From Periplaneta americana (taxonomy: Eukaryota > Arthropoda > Insecta > Blattodea > Blattidae), in the NCBI RefSeq assembly GCF_040183065.1, contig NC_091117.1:99761001-99825000 (forward strand): 64,000 bases of DNA, given 5' to 3'. Both the position numbers and the translations under genes were made by a program. Below, one piece after another: positions 33,030 through 44,342 of the stretch. Numbering within the stretch: position 1 is the first letter of the stretch; every line of letters begins with the position of its first letter. A model generated the notes under the pieces. That model was not told where the DNA came from. It saw only the letters and a program-made list of their open reading frames with translations, and made no database searches.

Positions 33030-34600
33030 AAGTGATATTCTTCGAAAGTTACCACAGTTAGTCTTGTCCCCCTTCTTAAAAATAGGTACAATTATTATGG
33101 ACTCCTTCCATTGTTCTGGTACAATTTCCTTTTCGCAAATGATAAGTACAGGCTCATAAATTTCGCTAGATAATGTGCTTCCATCCTCTTGTATTAATTC
33201 TGCTGGAATTTGATCGATACCTGGAGACTTGTAATTTTTCAGCTTTTCTATCGCAATTTCGACTTCAGAAAGTGTGGGTTCGGGATAAATGGCTCAGCAG
33301 TTTGTATTTGAATTTTGTCCCAATCATTTCTATTTGGACTATATACATTTAGTAGTTGCCCAAAATAGTTTTTCCATCTGTTCAGGATTGAATGAGAATC
33401 TGCAAGCAAGTCACCATTCTCATCCTTGACCACATTTATCCTTACCTGATATCCATTCTTAAATTCCTATATGCCCTTATATAAATCTCTCATGTTTTTA
33501 TTCTACTACTTGTTTCTACCTCATTGAGTTTTTCCTTCAAGCAATCTCTCTTTTTATTCATAAGTGTCCGACACGTTTCCCATCTTTCATTGAAATACAT
33601 ATGTTTATTCACCTCAACTGGATTCTGTAAGAATTTCAATTTTGCCTGTTTCCTTCTATCTACTACAATGGAACAATCTTCATCAAACCATGGTTTCTTT
33701 TTCTTAGTTTCATGATAACCTACGCTCTGCTCAGCTGCAATTTTGACATTATCTCTGATATTTTCCTACACGTTATTAACATCTAATTCTTCCTCAACTT
33801 TGTCGAAATGTGCTAAAGCGGCAAAACTATTTGAAATTTCGACCTGATAATGTTGCTTAGTTTCCTCGTCCTTCAATTTCGGAATATTGAATCTCCTAAT
33901 ATTAACTTGTTGCTCTACTCGTTTGGCTACTAATAGTCTCTCTGTTAATTTTACAATTACCAAATAATGGTCAGAATTACAGTCTGCCCTCCTGAAGGTT
34001 CGAATGTCTACTATACTAATATGTCTTCATTTATCTAAAAAAAAATGTGATCTATTTCGTTGTGTGTCAATCCATCCAAGTATATTTATGTATATCCTTA
34101 TGGGGAAATGTACTTTTGACAATTAAATTTTTGATGTGGCAAAGTTGACTGACCTAACGCCATTATCATTACTAGTCACGTGTAGGCTCTCCTTTCCAAT
34201 AGTCGGTTTAAAAATATCATCCTGTCCTACTTTAGCATTGAAATCCCCCAATAAAATTATTGTGTGATATTTAGATAACTGATCAAAGTGTGTTCCAGTT
34301 CCTATAGAAGCTATCCTTTATATGGTCGTCTTTCTCTTCTTTAGGTGTGTGAGCATTTATAATTACGATATCGCACCATATACCCTAAGTACTAAATACG
34401 ATAACCTGTCACTGATAAATTCGACCTTTTTTACTGCTGATTTTATTCTTTTCTGAACAAAGAATCCTGCTCCTAATTGGTGATTACTGTTTCTTTTCTC
34501 ATAATGCAACAAGTAATCTATTTGTGATATGTCATTCCCATCTAACCTAACCTCCTGTATTCCCACGAAGTATATTCAATATCTATCTAGTTCTTGGTGG
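33030..34600 (-). pseudogene. RTE-like LINE, endonuclease to RT start, frameshifted
   Basis: On the minus strand: MGIQEVRLDGNDISQIDYLL, FFVQKRIKSAVKKVEFISDR, LLGDFNAKVGQDDIFKP (APE endonuclease), KPWFDEDCSIVVDRRKQAKL, MVKDENGDLLADSHSILNRW, then IPAELIQEDGSTLS and WKESIIIVPIFKKGDKT (RT motif 0 region). Several stops and frameshifts. RT proper is missing; the sequence stops at 33029/33030 against the SINE-like repeat. The complementary 3' part of what appears to be the same family is at 44343-45075 and 51430-51952. Confidence 0.7.
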
Positions 34601-36100
34601 GCATAGTTATCAAAATATTGGGCTACTTCATTTTCAAATTTTTTGTAGCTATGAAAAACACTCAACGGTACAAACTCTACTAAAATTTATACTTTCATAA
34701 AAATTCTCATAATATGTGTGTAGGCTATTTTGTCACTCAAATCTAAGAGATCACTACTGTCAACAAGGAATGTCCTACATTGTATCACAGTGATTTATTG
34801 AGGAGGCTTTTGTAAGGAAAAAGTAGGATTAAATTAAAATAATGTTCTTTTCAGAAATAAATTCAGGCACACTTTTATTACAGTAAATCTAATCATGTTT
34901 ATATTGTACACAGTATTATTCACAGCAATAATGAAACAACGAAATTGAGAAGAAAGGTGAAAAATGGCCAGTAACAAAAACTTCAATGGTAAATGCTCAC
35001 AAGAAGGAATTTCTTAAGTTTGCCAACAATATCGATTTCCACCTTCTATGATACCCCCAGGAAATGAAGACATACCAGAGGAAAAAAAAATCAAGATAGC
35101 CTAAATGTCAAATTGAGTTTAAGTTTAATTCGGCACATATCAGAACACTACTCAAGAATATTAAATCAGGTAAATATTGTACAAATTTAATGTCAAAATA
35201 AAGAAATACTAGATATATTACTAGTCTATAATAGGTGTTATACATAGTAGGAAACTTCAACAAATGGGATTAAAACAAACGAAAAAAAGTAATACAATTA
35301 TACAGTACAAAGTTACATTCAGCCATGATACAATTATGTGATATCAAGACATTAGGCTAAACTAAGGATGGAACTAATGACAATGTTAAGAAGAATCAGC
35401 ATATAGTATTACTATAGATGTAATGGGACATGAGTGAATGAAGATAAAAAAAAAAACAAAAAAAGAAACTGAAAAATGAGGAAGGAAGGAAGAAGTGGAA
35501 AGCTTTTTAATGCTTTGACGTGTCTGTATCTATTATTATGGGAAGTGTTTTTTTTTAATTTAATTTTAAATAGGCTTCTATGTGGATAGACTTCTACAAT
35601 ATATTTATTTTAAGAAGCTTAAACTTTTGATAATGTTCGATGTTCTGTGACTTTTATTTGGAGCTTGTCTAGTAGTATCAATTGTTCCCATCAGACATCA
35701 CATTCAGTGACGCTTTCTGTACTTGTCAATCCACCAATGCTTTTACATAAGGATTCAGTTTTACAACTTCCATTTTCTTCTATGATATTGATTATGAACA
35801 GTTTCCCTCCCCCAAACCATATTTCTGAGTGTGCCGCTGAAAACAAATGGAGAATGGTAGGCTTAAATATGAACTTACCAGTATTGTAATGTAATATCTG
35901 GTGTGATGTTTTAGACTGTGGGTACTGTAAAGAAAAGAAATGGCATTCTGTAATACATTCAAGTCACTAATTAAGTAGGATATCTTGGTTGGGGTGTTAG
36001 GTGTCACGATTGGATATGTTAATCTCTTCTTGCGCTTCTGTAAAGAAATGAAGTGACAATCTGTAATATAATTCAAGTCATTAAATTACTAAAAGCAGAC
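34601..36100. other. No gene recognised
   Basis: AT-rich; ORFs up to 94 codons without motifs. A partly tandem pair (GAAATGGCATTCTGTAATAC near 35938 and GAAGTGACAATCTGTAATAT near 36049) is visible. Confidence 0.5.
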
Positions 36101-36104
36101 AAGT

Positions 36105-36350
36105 AACATTAATTAGGTGGATGCCCAGTGTGCTCCATAGAAGGCTAGTCCAAGCTACATTCGCGATGAGATGATGATGGAGATTTTTTATGATGCCACA
36201 GGGGAACCAGAGCTCCCAAAGAAAACTCCTGTGATACCTGAGCCACGGGCTTGCCAAATACAAGTTATAAATCGGGGGTACGCCAGGGATTAAACCTGGA
36301 TCCACAGGATTTTAAGTCCAGCGCTCTAGTGGCCAGTGGTGGGCAGATCT
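36105..36350 (-). mobile_element. tRNA-derived SINE, minus strand
   Basis: The minus-strand head has AGAGCGCTGGACTTAAAATC and CCAGGTTTAATCCCTGG, a decayed tRNA-Leu(TAA)-like anticodon and T arm. The body continues toward 36105. The B-box is degenerate, so this is an old copy. Confidence 0.5.
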
Positions 36351-36626
36351 TGAGATACTACCCGCCACACAGAGGAGAATTTGTGTAGGGGAATGTACTT
36401 TACCCCTTTCATATGCAGTGGCGAACTGTAACAGAAACATAATATAAGGTACTAGCTAAAAGCACCCAGCGTTGCCCGGGTTGTCCTTTTTGCTTCTTTT
36501 TTTTATTAAACTGGTTGTTAGACTTTTCGGAAATCTCAGAAACTAAACTGTAGACAACTAAAACGAATTGTCTTTAATAAGTTTTCCTCGTCCATAAAAA
36601 TGAATCTTTACATAGCGTCATTTACT

Positions 36627-36639
36627 ATTATTGTTATTA

Positions 36640-36706
<67 letters not shown>
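36627..36706 (+). repeat. (ATT)n microsatellite
   Basis: About 25 units with two early GTT variants; a (GT)n tract of about 13 units follows at 36822-36848. Confidence 0.95.
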
Positions 36707-37094
36707 ATGAATTAATGAACTTCCTAGCCAAATGCCTGAAAGGATTAACTCAATTCAGCAAATCAAGCAACGAAAGAAAACATTTCATCACGTGGCTTAC
36801 TTTCAAATGTGTTTTAATTTATGTGTGTGTGTGTATGTGTGTGTGTGTACTGTCCAAAACTGTCTAAATCCATTTTTAAAAAATTGAGATAATGGCAGTT
36901 TCGTCATCTACCCAAATGTCTCTAGCAATTTTCTAATGAATGTTGTGCCTAAATTCCCTCTTTCCTTCCATAAATTAGCTTCAAATATGACGAACACTGC
37001 AAACAATTAGGAAAAAAGTTATCAGTTTTTGGCGTTTCCTGAAAATTGTTAAGAATGGATGTAGACAGTTTTGGAATTGGAGGCTTCATATATA

Positions 37095-37325
37095 CAGAGC
37101 GTTCGCCTATGGGTGAGGCCAGGAAAGCGGCATGTACTGATACGCTGCTTTGTGCGCGCAGTTGTTGAGACATGCTCGACAATCAAGGACATCAAGGTCG
37201 ACAAGTTATTAGTTGTGAGCCAGATGTTGCAGTATATAACACGTACAGTGCAGTTTCTTGACACAGTTGCACAGTTTCTTGACACAGGCCGCTTTCCTGG
37301 CCCCACCCATAGGCGAACGCTCTGT
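37095..37325. mobile_element. 231-bp MITE with ~35-bp TIRs
   Basis: Left ACAGAGCGTTCGCCTATGGG, then GAGGCCAGGAAAGCGGC; right GCCGCTTTCCTGGCC, then CCCATAGGCGAACGCTCTGT, with one mismatch. No coding capacity; long ORFs reading through it merely span the inverted repeat. Confidence 0.85.
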
Positions 37326-37349
37326 GTATGTGTGTGTTTATTTATTTAT

Positions 37350-37440
37350 TCTGGCGTAGTTAAGGCCATCAGGCCTTCTCTTCCACATCACCAAAAATGC
37401 AGAGCAGAGCAGAGCAGAACAGGGCAGGGCAGAACAAACA
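37350..37440 (+). repeat. Interspersed repeat end with AGAGC-type pentamers
   Basis: GGCGTAGTTAAGGCCATCAG then (AGAGC)3-like and (AGGGC) units. It looks like a SINE 3' end; family uncertain. Confidence 0.35.
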
Positions 37441-37449
37441 TTTTATTTT

Positions 37450-39000
37450 TATTCAAAAACTATTTTCTTTTTTGAGAAAATGCGAACATAACTTTGTTAA
37501 GCATACTCAAAAGAACATGCAGTAAAAATTTCAACGTCCTAGCATAAAATGTGTGGAATTCTTAGCAACATGAAAGCAGACAAGTGGGCAAAAAAGTACA
37601 GGCAAATACCTTCTGTAAATTGAATATCAACAGCTTTATTTTTTTCTCTTACGTTTTAAAGTTTGTATGCATTTCGTCACAGTGTAAAGTAGGCATCATA
37701 GGTTCATTTTCTACCAAAAAAAAAAAATAAACAAAAAAAAATAAAAATCTGATTTTTTTACGAAATATTATCAATTTTTCACCCGTCCCCTTCCTAGTGG
37801 TGATGAAGTTTAGGAGACAAAACACGAAAAGGGAACTTCAAATCCTGGCTCTTCATTTCAGAACACAGCCACAAAGAAACAGGTCTTTGTTTAGAAAAGA
37901 AGCGAAACTGCTGATACAGACTATAGACTATGAAGATGGTGAAAAAGTCACACATTTTCTGCGTTCCATAGTTGATAATGGGGGCATCTTAATAAATAAG
38001 GATTTAAACCAGTTAATGACAGACAGGTGTAGGAATTACCACGGTAAAAAGAAATCATCCATCAAGCTCGACGACTATCAGACTCACACTAAACAACACA
38101 AGAATTGATTCAACTACTTTATTCGTGAACTATTGCTCAGAGATCGCCTAATTTTGAAGGATTACCATTCCTTGTAAACATATGTTACGCGAGAATTAAA
38201 TTAATTAATTACATTCCCGTAAGTTATGCATATATTTTCATTAATCTTTTTGGAACATGAGGTTTCTTGCCTGGAGTGTTGAATGATCTTATTTCTGTGT
38301 CTCTTTCGGTTTACCATTCTTGAAATCAGACGTGTCGAAGATTCCTGTTACTTCCGCAACTCATTCTTGTACTTTCTGAGTGTTTGTTATGAATGTTTGG
38401 GCACACAATTCGACACAATTCATACCTATTTTTCGCCTCTCGCTCCATTAAGTCATAAATATTAGCATAATTTTTTGGTTCTGGCTATGCAATGTTCTTA
38501 ATATTTTAATTTGAAAATTGTAGAAGATGTACTGTAAAATCATTGCGAACAAAAGTCGCTTGCAGAACACTACAAATTATCCACTCGGACTGTTCTGTGG
38601 TCCATTTGTATGTTTCATAACAATGATACTAGTGGAGGAAAGTGTTATCGCCAACTCATTCAAGAAGGACAACAAGTATAGCTCGTCAACTGGCACTGAA
38701 AGCAAGGTCATTCACCAGAATCGGTGGTTCCAACTGTAACACATGAGTACAGGCTGTTACAAAAGAAACATTTCAGTGCTTCCATTCTTCAAATGAGGTA
38801 TAGAATTTCTTATATATTCAGAAATTTAAAACACATAATCTAAAGACATGAATTCGTCAATTTAAACACAGAAACTTAATCGTAAACAACCGCAAGAAAA
38901 ATCTTTTGAATTCAATACTTTCTAACATTAATAGAAAAAAAAAAAAGAGTTCAGACAAGTTTGAAGGGACAGTGCCCCCCCCCCATAACTCCGCCTGTGG
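37450..39000. other. No recognised gene; one motif-less ORF at 37797-38108 (+)
   Basis: The 103-codon ORF (opening MVMKFRRQNTKRELQILALH) shows no motif I know. The rest is AT-rich with A-runs at 37705-37745 and 38936-38946. Confidence 0.35.
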
Positions 39001-39015
39001 TGTAATACCATAGAC

Positions 39016-39202
39016 CAGCGGTCATCAGCACAGAGCACCCTGGGGCTAGCGTCTCTTATCTGTGGAGAACACAGTGCACCATGGTGCACTCATAGTTGCT
39101 AGCGGATAATGGTATGCTCTCTACCTCTTCCTGCTGCACGATGGGGCACATGGGACAGCTCCGCTTACCCTTTACCCATTTCCGTGAGTGCGATGACCAC
39201 TG
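39016..39202. mobile_element. 187-bp hAT-like MITE
   Basis: Left CAGCGGTCATCAGCAC, right GTGCGATGACCACTG, the CAGYGGTCATC type of hAT end. Flanks CCATAGAC (39008-39015) and CCGTAGAT (39203-39210) match at 6 of 8, an aged 8-bp duplication. Confidence 0.65.
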
Positions 39203-39210
39203 CCGTAGAT

Positions 39211-39870
39211 GATCGATAAGTTACACTTAAAATTACAAGAATTTAGCTTAATTAAGATTTTAATATGAAAAACCTACATCATTGTAAATATAACATTGTT
39301 ATTTTTAGAAAACCAAGTTTTATATCTCCTACAACAAATCTTGTTTAGAAAACAACACAAATTAAACGCAGGCCTATTTTAACTCGAGTATTTCTTACTT
39401 CCAATATATTTCAAAGAAAAAAACCATATAATTAATACACAATTACTTGCATACACTGTAATTACTTCTAAGATTTCAAATTAAAAATTATAATTCACTC
39501 TGCATATTTAGCACAGCCAAATCAACGGCAGTTACTTGCTGCGCTCTAGCGTCGAAAATGGACAATAATGCTTCACGTGGAACTCAATGTTAAAAAAAGA
39601 GGAATGAGCAGGCAGTTACGCAGCCATTAGATGCGATCCAGCAGGCAGTGGTTTGACCGTATTTATTTTTTTAATTAATTTAACGTCCATTTTAATATAG
39701 ACTATGTTTTTCTCCTGGTTATGAAGGTTAAATGTGCAAACTTTGGTACATATCAGTCAAAGTGTGTAGATTTTTATAGAGAACGTACATACATAACCAC
39801 ATTCACTTTTACATATTAAGAAGATGAGTACACATTATCTCTTCCGTGTGTTGAGCATGCTTTCATCAGT
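39211..39870. other. No gene recognised
   Basis: AT-rich sequence between two MITEs; no ORF of note. Confidence 0.5.
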
Positions 39871-39875
39871 GTGTT

Positions 39876-40297
39876 ACAATTAAATTATAGTCCCGATGCT
39901 GTTATTTCCGGCGTGACTCCGCCTCTTTGCTTACGTCTTAGAAAGTGAAGGCTCTATAAAGTCTAGGTATGTAGTATCGTTCGCCATTTTTGTTCTTACG
40001 TTGCCGAGCTACCATACGAGGAATCTATTTGCCACACCGTTAAACATTATCATGTCGTAGCTTCTATGATAATAAATCAAACGCAATGTAATTCAGCAAA
40101 TAATTGAGCGGCAAATAACGTCTTTGTGTGCTTTCTGCGAACGCCAACGAAAGAGCTAAAATGGCGGGCGATTATATTAAATATTTATCGAGCCTTAAGA
40201 AATGAATCAGTAAATCACAAGACGCACACGTTTAAATGTAGCCGACCTGCAACGCGATTGGCTGCCGGAAATTAGAGCGACGGGACTATAATTGTAC
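39876..40297. mobile_element. ~420-bp MITE, TATAGTCCCG ends
   Basis: Left TTATAGTCCCGATGCTGTTA, then TTTCCGGC; right GCCGGAAATTAGAGC, then GACGGGACTATAATTGT. TIRs ~32 bp with a 5-bp AAATT duplication in the left one. Non-coding. Confidence 0.7.
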
Positions 40298-40664
40298 ACA
40301 TTTTATTACATGAAGTTGGTATAAAAATAAATGATAATTACCTTAAGATCCATGCTGACTGAGGAAATTTATAAAGTCTAGAGCAGTTTCAGCCAGGGCT
40401 ATTTTTAGTTGCCTACAAGATTTTCATCAGTTTTCAGCTTTTAGATTTCATATGTTTCATTTGTGAAAAGAATTGCTCACAAATGTAAGTCATTACGAAT
40501 GACTAAGTGGCCGGGATCCGACGGGATGAGCGCTGTCTTGAATCACTAAGTGTTTACTTACGCATATCATATTATTATGATGTACAGAAGTACATATGAT
40601 ATTTCCATACAAGAATTCTGCATTACTATATCATGAAGGATGGACAGAACAGAGAAAAATTCTC

Positions 40665-40735
40665 TCAGGCACTGGGATTCGAACCCGGGTTTTCAGTTCT
40701 ACGTCCTGATGCTTTATCCACTAAGCCACATCCAT
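40665..40735 (-). other. tRNA-like cassette, minus member
   Basis: Minus-strand B-box GGGTTCGAATCCC and loop ACGTAGA; anticodon stem with one mismatch. Followed on the minus strand by GAGAATTTTTCTCTG. Confidence 0.5.
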
Positions 40736-40883
40736 TCATCCGTCGGATCCCGGCCACTTAGTCACTCCTAATGAGTGAACCTCTGTACATTGTGCCACTG
40801 TCACATATTGTGACACAGTACAAAGGGAAAACTGAGAGGTAAAACTTAAACTGAGGGTATTCGATCCGGTATCAGAACTGGAA

Positions 40884-40954
40884 TCCAGAGTGGTTTAGTG
40901 GATAAAGCATCAGCACGTAGAGCTGAAAACCTGGGTTCGAGTCCCTGTGCCGGA
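40884..40954 (+). other. tRNA-like cassette, plus member
   Basis: A-box TGGTTTAGTGGATAAAGC, B-box GGTTCGAGTCC. Anticodon stem TCAGC/GCTGA with loop ACGTAGA, the same loop as at 3525, again with C33. Followed by GAGAATTTTTCTCTG, a small hairpin. Confidence 0.5.
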
Positions 40955-41538
40955 GAGAATTTTTCTCTGTTCTGTCCATCCTTCATCACATAAAATTTAG
41001 ATAGGTTTGTATGTTTTATGAAACATAATATACTTCTTTTAACAGAAGGTACGTCAGTTCTACCAAAAGTATTCAACATTCGCGCCATTCACTATTCAAT
41101 GAGGGAAGTCTGCGTTCATAGCATTTCATTTAAGTTCTGAGCAGCTGCATTTTGAAAGAATGAGCTTCCTGGAATTATTCGTCTAAAGCAGCCATTTTGA
41201 ACCAGTGTGCCACGAATGATGCGTTGGTGTGCTTCGAGAAAATGAAAAGAGTAAAGGTTGTAGCAGAAAAACTGGAAAAATAAAAGTGAAAACTAGTAAA
41301 ATATTGAGTCCACAAGAGTCACCATTCAGCAAAACGCGGCACAAGTCAACAAATTCAGTAAACATATTCACTGTCCCCAGTTAAGAACCTTTGGTTTAGA
41401 TTATATGAGTGTGCCATGGGATTTTAAATTACGCCTTTAGTGTGTGACATATGGTAAAAGTTTGAAAAACTCTGATCTAAGGATACCTACGTACAGTAAC
41501 TTACATGTTGAAACATATAAGCAATAAATACAACAACA

Positions 41539-41822
41539 CTGTGGTCCGTCCCAGGAATCTGTAGAGTAGAAAGACGAAATAAGACCTCTGTGCAAGTGGT
41601 ATGTGGGAGGACTAGGGCCAATGACCGCTCTGGGAGGAGGCATTAGTTGAATGACGCTATCAATCGCTTGCAGGAAGGGTATCATTTCTATCTGAACTCT
41701 CTATCACGAGCATCTTACTCCTTAGTGGTTTCGAGTTGATGCTGCCCGCAATACATTCTGGCACAGATAGACTCCGCCCCCATATGCGCCAAGTCACTCT
41801 ACAGATTCCTGGGACAGACTAT
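41539..41822. mobile_element. ~284-bp MITE
   Basis: GTCCGTCCCAGGAATCTGTA, then GAGT at 41544; inverted ACTCTACAGATTCCTGGGAC, then AGAC ends at 41820. The TIR has a single transition over 24 bp. The interior is GC-richer and non-coding. Confidence 0.75.
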
Positions 41823-42211
41823 AGGTAAGTGTTGAATTCATCAAAAGATGAAGTGTTGACATTGGGGCAACAAGAGAACGAGAAATATATCAATGATTAT
41901 TTACCACAGAGTACATTTTCTAAATCTCTCATTGCTTCCTCTATAGATTGTCATGATAATAGCTTTTGTATATGTAATTACACTACCTGTTCTGTCGTCT
42001 GCAGATAATCTAATATGAAATTCTGAAGTATGTCTCTGAAGAAGAAACTGTACTTGAAAATCCATTAGTAAAATTTTTCTTCTTGCCATTTTGTATTCCA
42101 AATGGCCAAACAGGAATGGAACAAAGCCGATGTAATCAGTAGAGAAACGGTATGGAATTTTATATTTTAAAGCATTCCTGTTAAAATTTTCACTATTCAC
42201 GGTGAAGTAAT

Positions 42212-42212
42212 G

Positions 42213-42260
<48 letters not shown>
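42212..42260 (+). repeat. (ATA)n microsatellite
   Basis: About 16 units; the poly-Tyr ORF is an artefact. Confidence 0.95.
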
Positions 42261-42261
<1 letters not shown>

Positions 42262-42470
42262 ATGGCACTACCGTCCTTTAAGGGCCCAAACTGACCAGTG
42301 GAGGTATCATGTCGTTAGCAAGATGATATCTCCCAACCATTATAGGTAGTTTCCGTAACCAGATTTCGCTACCTATCATAGCTCCCCAAGTGCATCACGA
42401 TGCTGAGTTGACGCCGGTCCCACCCACCCTCCACCCCATAGCTGGGCCTAAATTATAAGAAAAGAATTTA
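42262..42470. repeat. Putative interspersed repeat next to the (ATA)n tract
   Basis: The block GCTCCCCAAGTGCATCACGA, then TGCTG...CGGTCCCACCCACC, is GC-rich and looks like a cockroach/termite repeat I recall. No second copy in this window to confirm it. Confidence 0.3.
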
Positions 42471-42681
42471 GACGGTCTGTCAAAATGAAATATGAAACTT
42501 AAGGTGTCCATGACACTCAAAAGGCTGGGAGTCACTGGTCTAGTAACAGAGTACAGAACTAATATGAGATGGAGACTGGAGTGTAAGTTGAATCCGTAAG
42601 CTCATACCTTTTATTGTTGAAGACGTGGGGGATGGAGCAATAACAGGTGGTTGTCCCCTTGTTTTCCCTTTCGGAAGACTG

Positions 42682-43122
42682 TTAGCCCTGTTGTTCAGAG
42701 TTCACTGGAGTTTCTTCTACTGAGCCTACTCTCAACTCCTCACCCTCCACAATGGTAAACCGACCAATGTAGATGTTGTGGTATGGAGGAATAACCTTCG
42801 GCTCTGTCTTTGGTGGTGTTGGTTCGTATATGGTATAATCCATCACGTTTATCACTTCTTCAGAAGGAGAATTGAAGTCTTCCTTCTTAGGTCGTTTGTT
42901 CTTATGCCTACCCTTGAGTAAAATGTTTTTTGGATTGGCCTTCTGTTGAACCTCTCCTTCTTGGATAGCATCATTGCTGCTGAAGATTTTGTATGCAGCG
43001 TATCCTGTTTCTACTAAATGCGCTACTCCAATTGTTTTAATACTATTTATTAGGAGTCTTTTGGGTTTTACATACTCCCTTATTCTCAAATGTTTTAACA
43101 CACCTTTAAATCGACCGAACAT
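42682..43122 (-). CDS. Hypothetical 146-aa protein, intronless
   Basis: Opens MFGRFKGVLKHLRIREYVKP; residues 26-48 (SIKTIGVAHLVETGYAAYKI) are mildly hydrophobic with a basic N-terminus. The middle is Lys-rich (KNILLKGRHKNKRPKKEDF), followed by a Pro-rich stretch (YEPTPPKTEPKVIPPYH) and an acidic end. I recognise no family. For it being real: a full-length frame, a purine at -3 (CAAGATG), and a minus-strand AATAAA at 42610-42615, about 70 nt past the stop. Against: no homologue known to me, single exon, transposon-rich surroundings. It could be a host gene, a retrogene or a TE accessory ORF. Confidence 0.4.
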   Translation of the reverse strand: MFGRFKGVLKHLRIREYVKPKRLLINSIKTIGVAHLVETGYAAYKIFSSNDAIQEGEVQQKANPKNILLKGRHKNKRPKKEDFNSPSEEVINVMDYTIYEPTPPKTEPKVIPPYHNIYIGRFTIVEGEELRVGSVEETPVNSEQQG

Positions 43123-43186
43123 CTTGGTAGGTTAATTCAGAAGGCATGTAGTACAGCAACGGCATTGCTATTGTTGTCATCCATCG

Positions 43187-43189
<3 letters not shown>

Positions 43190-43261
<72 letters not shown>
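43190..43261 (+). repeat. (TC)n microsatellite, ~35 units
   Basis: A perfect TC/GA tract ~70 bp upstream (minus strand sense) of the hypothetical ORF's start. GA tracts can bind GAGA factor in insects, which is inference here. Confidence 0.95.
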
Positions 43262-43263
<2 letters not shown>

Positions 43264-43399
43264 CATAGAGAATGGATTTAGAGATCTCGGTTGTTGTTTC
43301 GCTAAGTAGCATTCATATAGATGCAGACCTTTCCTCTTTTTTATAATATTCATAATAATTATTAATGTTGATATAGACCTTTGTTTTGTCTGTGTTGTA

Positions 43400-43840
43400 G
43401 GCATCATAAAACTTGAATGTCATGAATCCATTAATATACTGTAACGTGTAACGGCTTAGATTCCAAAAGTAGGGGCCTACATATTAATGAGCAGTTTGTT
43501 ACTTCGCAAAGCTGACTTGTTAAATTCAGTGGATATTGATTTATTTTTTATTAATTTATTTATTTTCATATTAATTAATTCATTTATTCACTCATTTATA
43601 TACCTATTCATTCATTTATATGTATTTATTCATCCATGTACCGGTATGTATTTATTCGTCCATTTATATATTTGGGTCTTTCTCTGAATAAGGTACAAAA
43701 TTGAAGAAGAAAATGAGATTTATGATAAATGTACAACAATTTTAAGCTGACTGGTCAGGCGTCTTTATTAATACAACGTAACATCTCCAGATAACTGACC
43801 AAGTTTTTTTTTTTAATTTTGTTACTTATATATTAGGCAT
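43400..43840. other. No gene recognised; TTTAT-rich degenerate array
   Basis: 43525-43675 is made of imperfect ATTTATTCATT-type steps. Confidence 0.5.
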
Positions 43841-43843
43841 TTT

Positions 43844-44287
43844 ATGTTTTAAGTTGTCTATGCAGTGAACGTCTGTGTCAACAGAGAGTATCTGTCTTCA
43901 CTGCTGTTGCAGTTATGCAGTCATGGAGATCTGTTTAATATTGTTAAGGAGAAATGTTTCTGTGAGATGGAGGAAATGATTAAGAAGTAATAAATTCGTC
44001 AAAATTAGTAGCATCACATTAAGCAAAGTATAGTTAAGTTACTGCAATAAGAAGTTCTAAAGAATATGTTTTAAGTTGTCCATGGAGTGAACGTCTGTGT
44101 CAACAGAGAGTATCTGTCTTCACTGCTGTTGCAGTTATGCAGTCATGGAGATCTGTTTAATATTGTTAAGGAGAAATGTTTCTGTGAGATGGAGGAAATG
44201 ATTAAGAAGTAATAAATTCGACAAAATTACTAGCATCACATTAAGCAAAGTATAGTTAAGTTACTGCAATAAGAAGTTCTAAAGAAT
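43844..44287 (+). repeat. 222-bp tandem duplication
   Basis: 43844-44065 and 44066-44287 differ at only a few bases (for example CTATGCAGTG versus CCATGGAGTG). Non-coding; recent. Confidence 0.9.
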
Positions 44288-44342
44288 AATTGCATTAACA
44301 ATACTTTATAAATTTATAATTTAATGTAAAAAGGATACAATA

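Larger units (their letters stand above)
40633..40987. mobile_element. Inverted pair of tRNA-like cassettes
   Basis: GATGAAGGATGGACAGAACA at the left and its reverse complement at 40968-40987 bound the unit. Each end leads straight into a tRNA-like unit, minus at 40665-40735 and plus at 40884-40954. The centre carries CCGGCCACTTAGTCA and other single-copy sequence; CCGGGATCCGACGG at 40512 and GTCGGATCCCGGCC at 40742 are also inverted. The architecture parallels the 2741-3640 cassettes although the primary sequence differs. Confidence 0.6.

Noticed and set aside
37071..37475. 134-codon plus-strand ORF and its overlapping minus ORFs
   Set aside because: They read straight through the TIRs of the 37095-37325 MITE; the protein on each strand mirrors the inverted repeat.
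37797..38108. A 103-aa protein-coding gene
   Set aside because: No recognised domain, start context or polyadenylation signal; kept only as an unassigned ORF.
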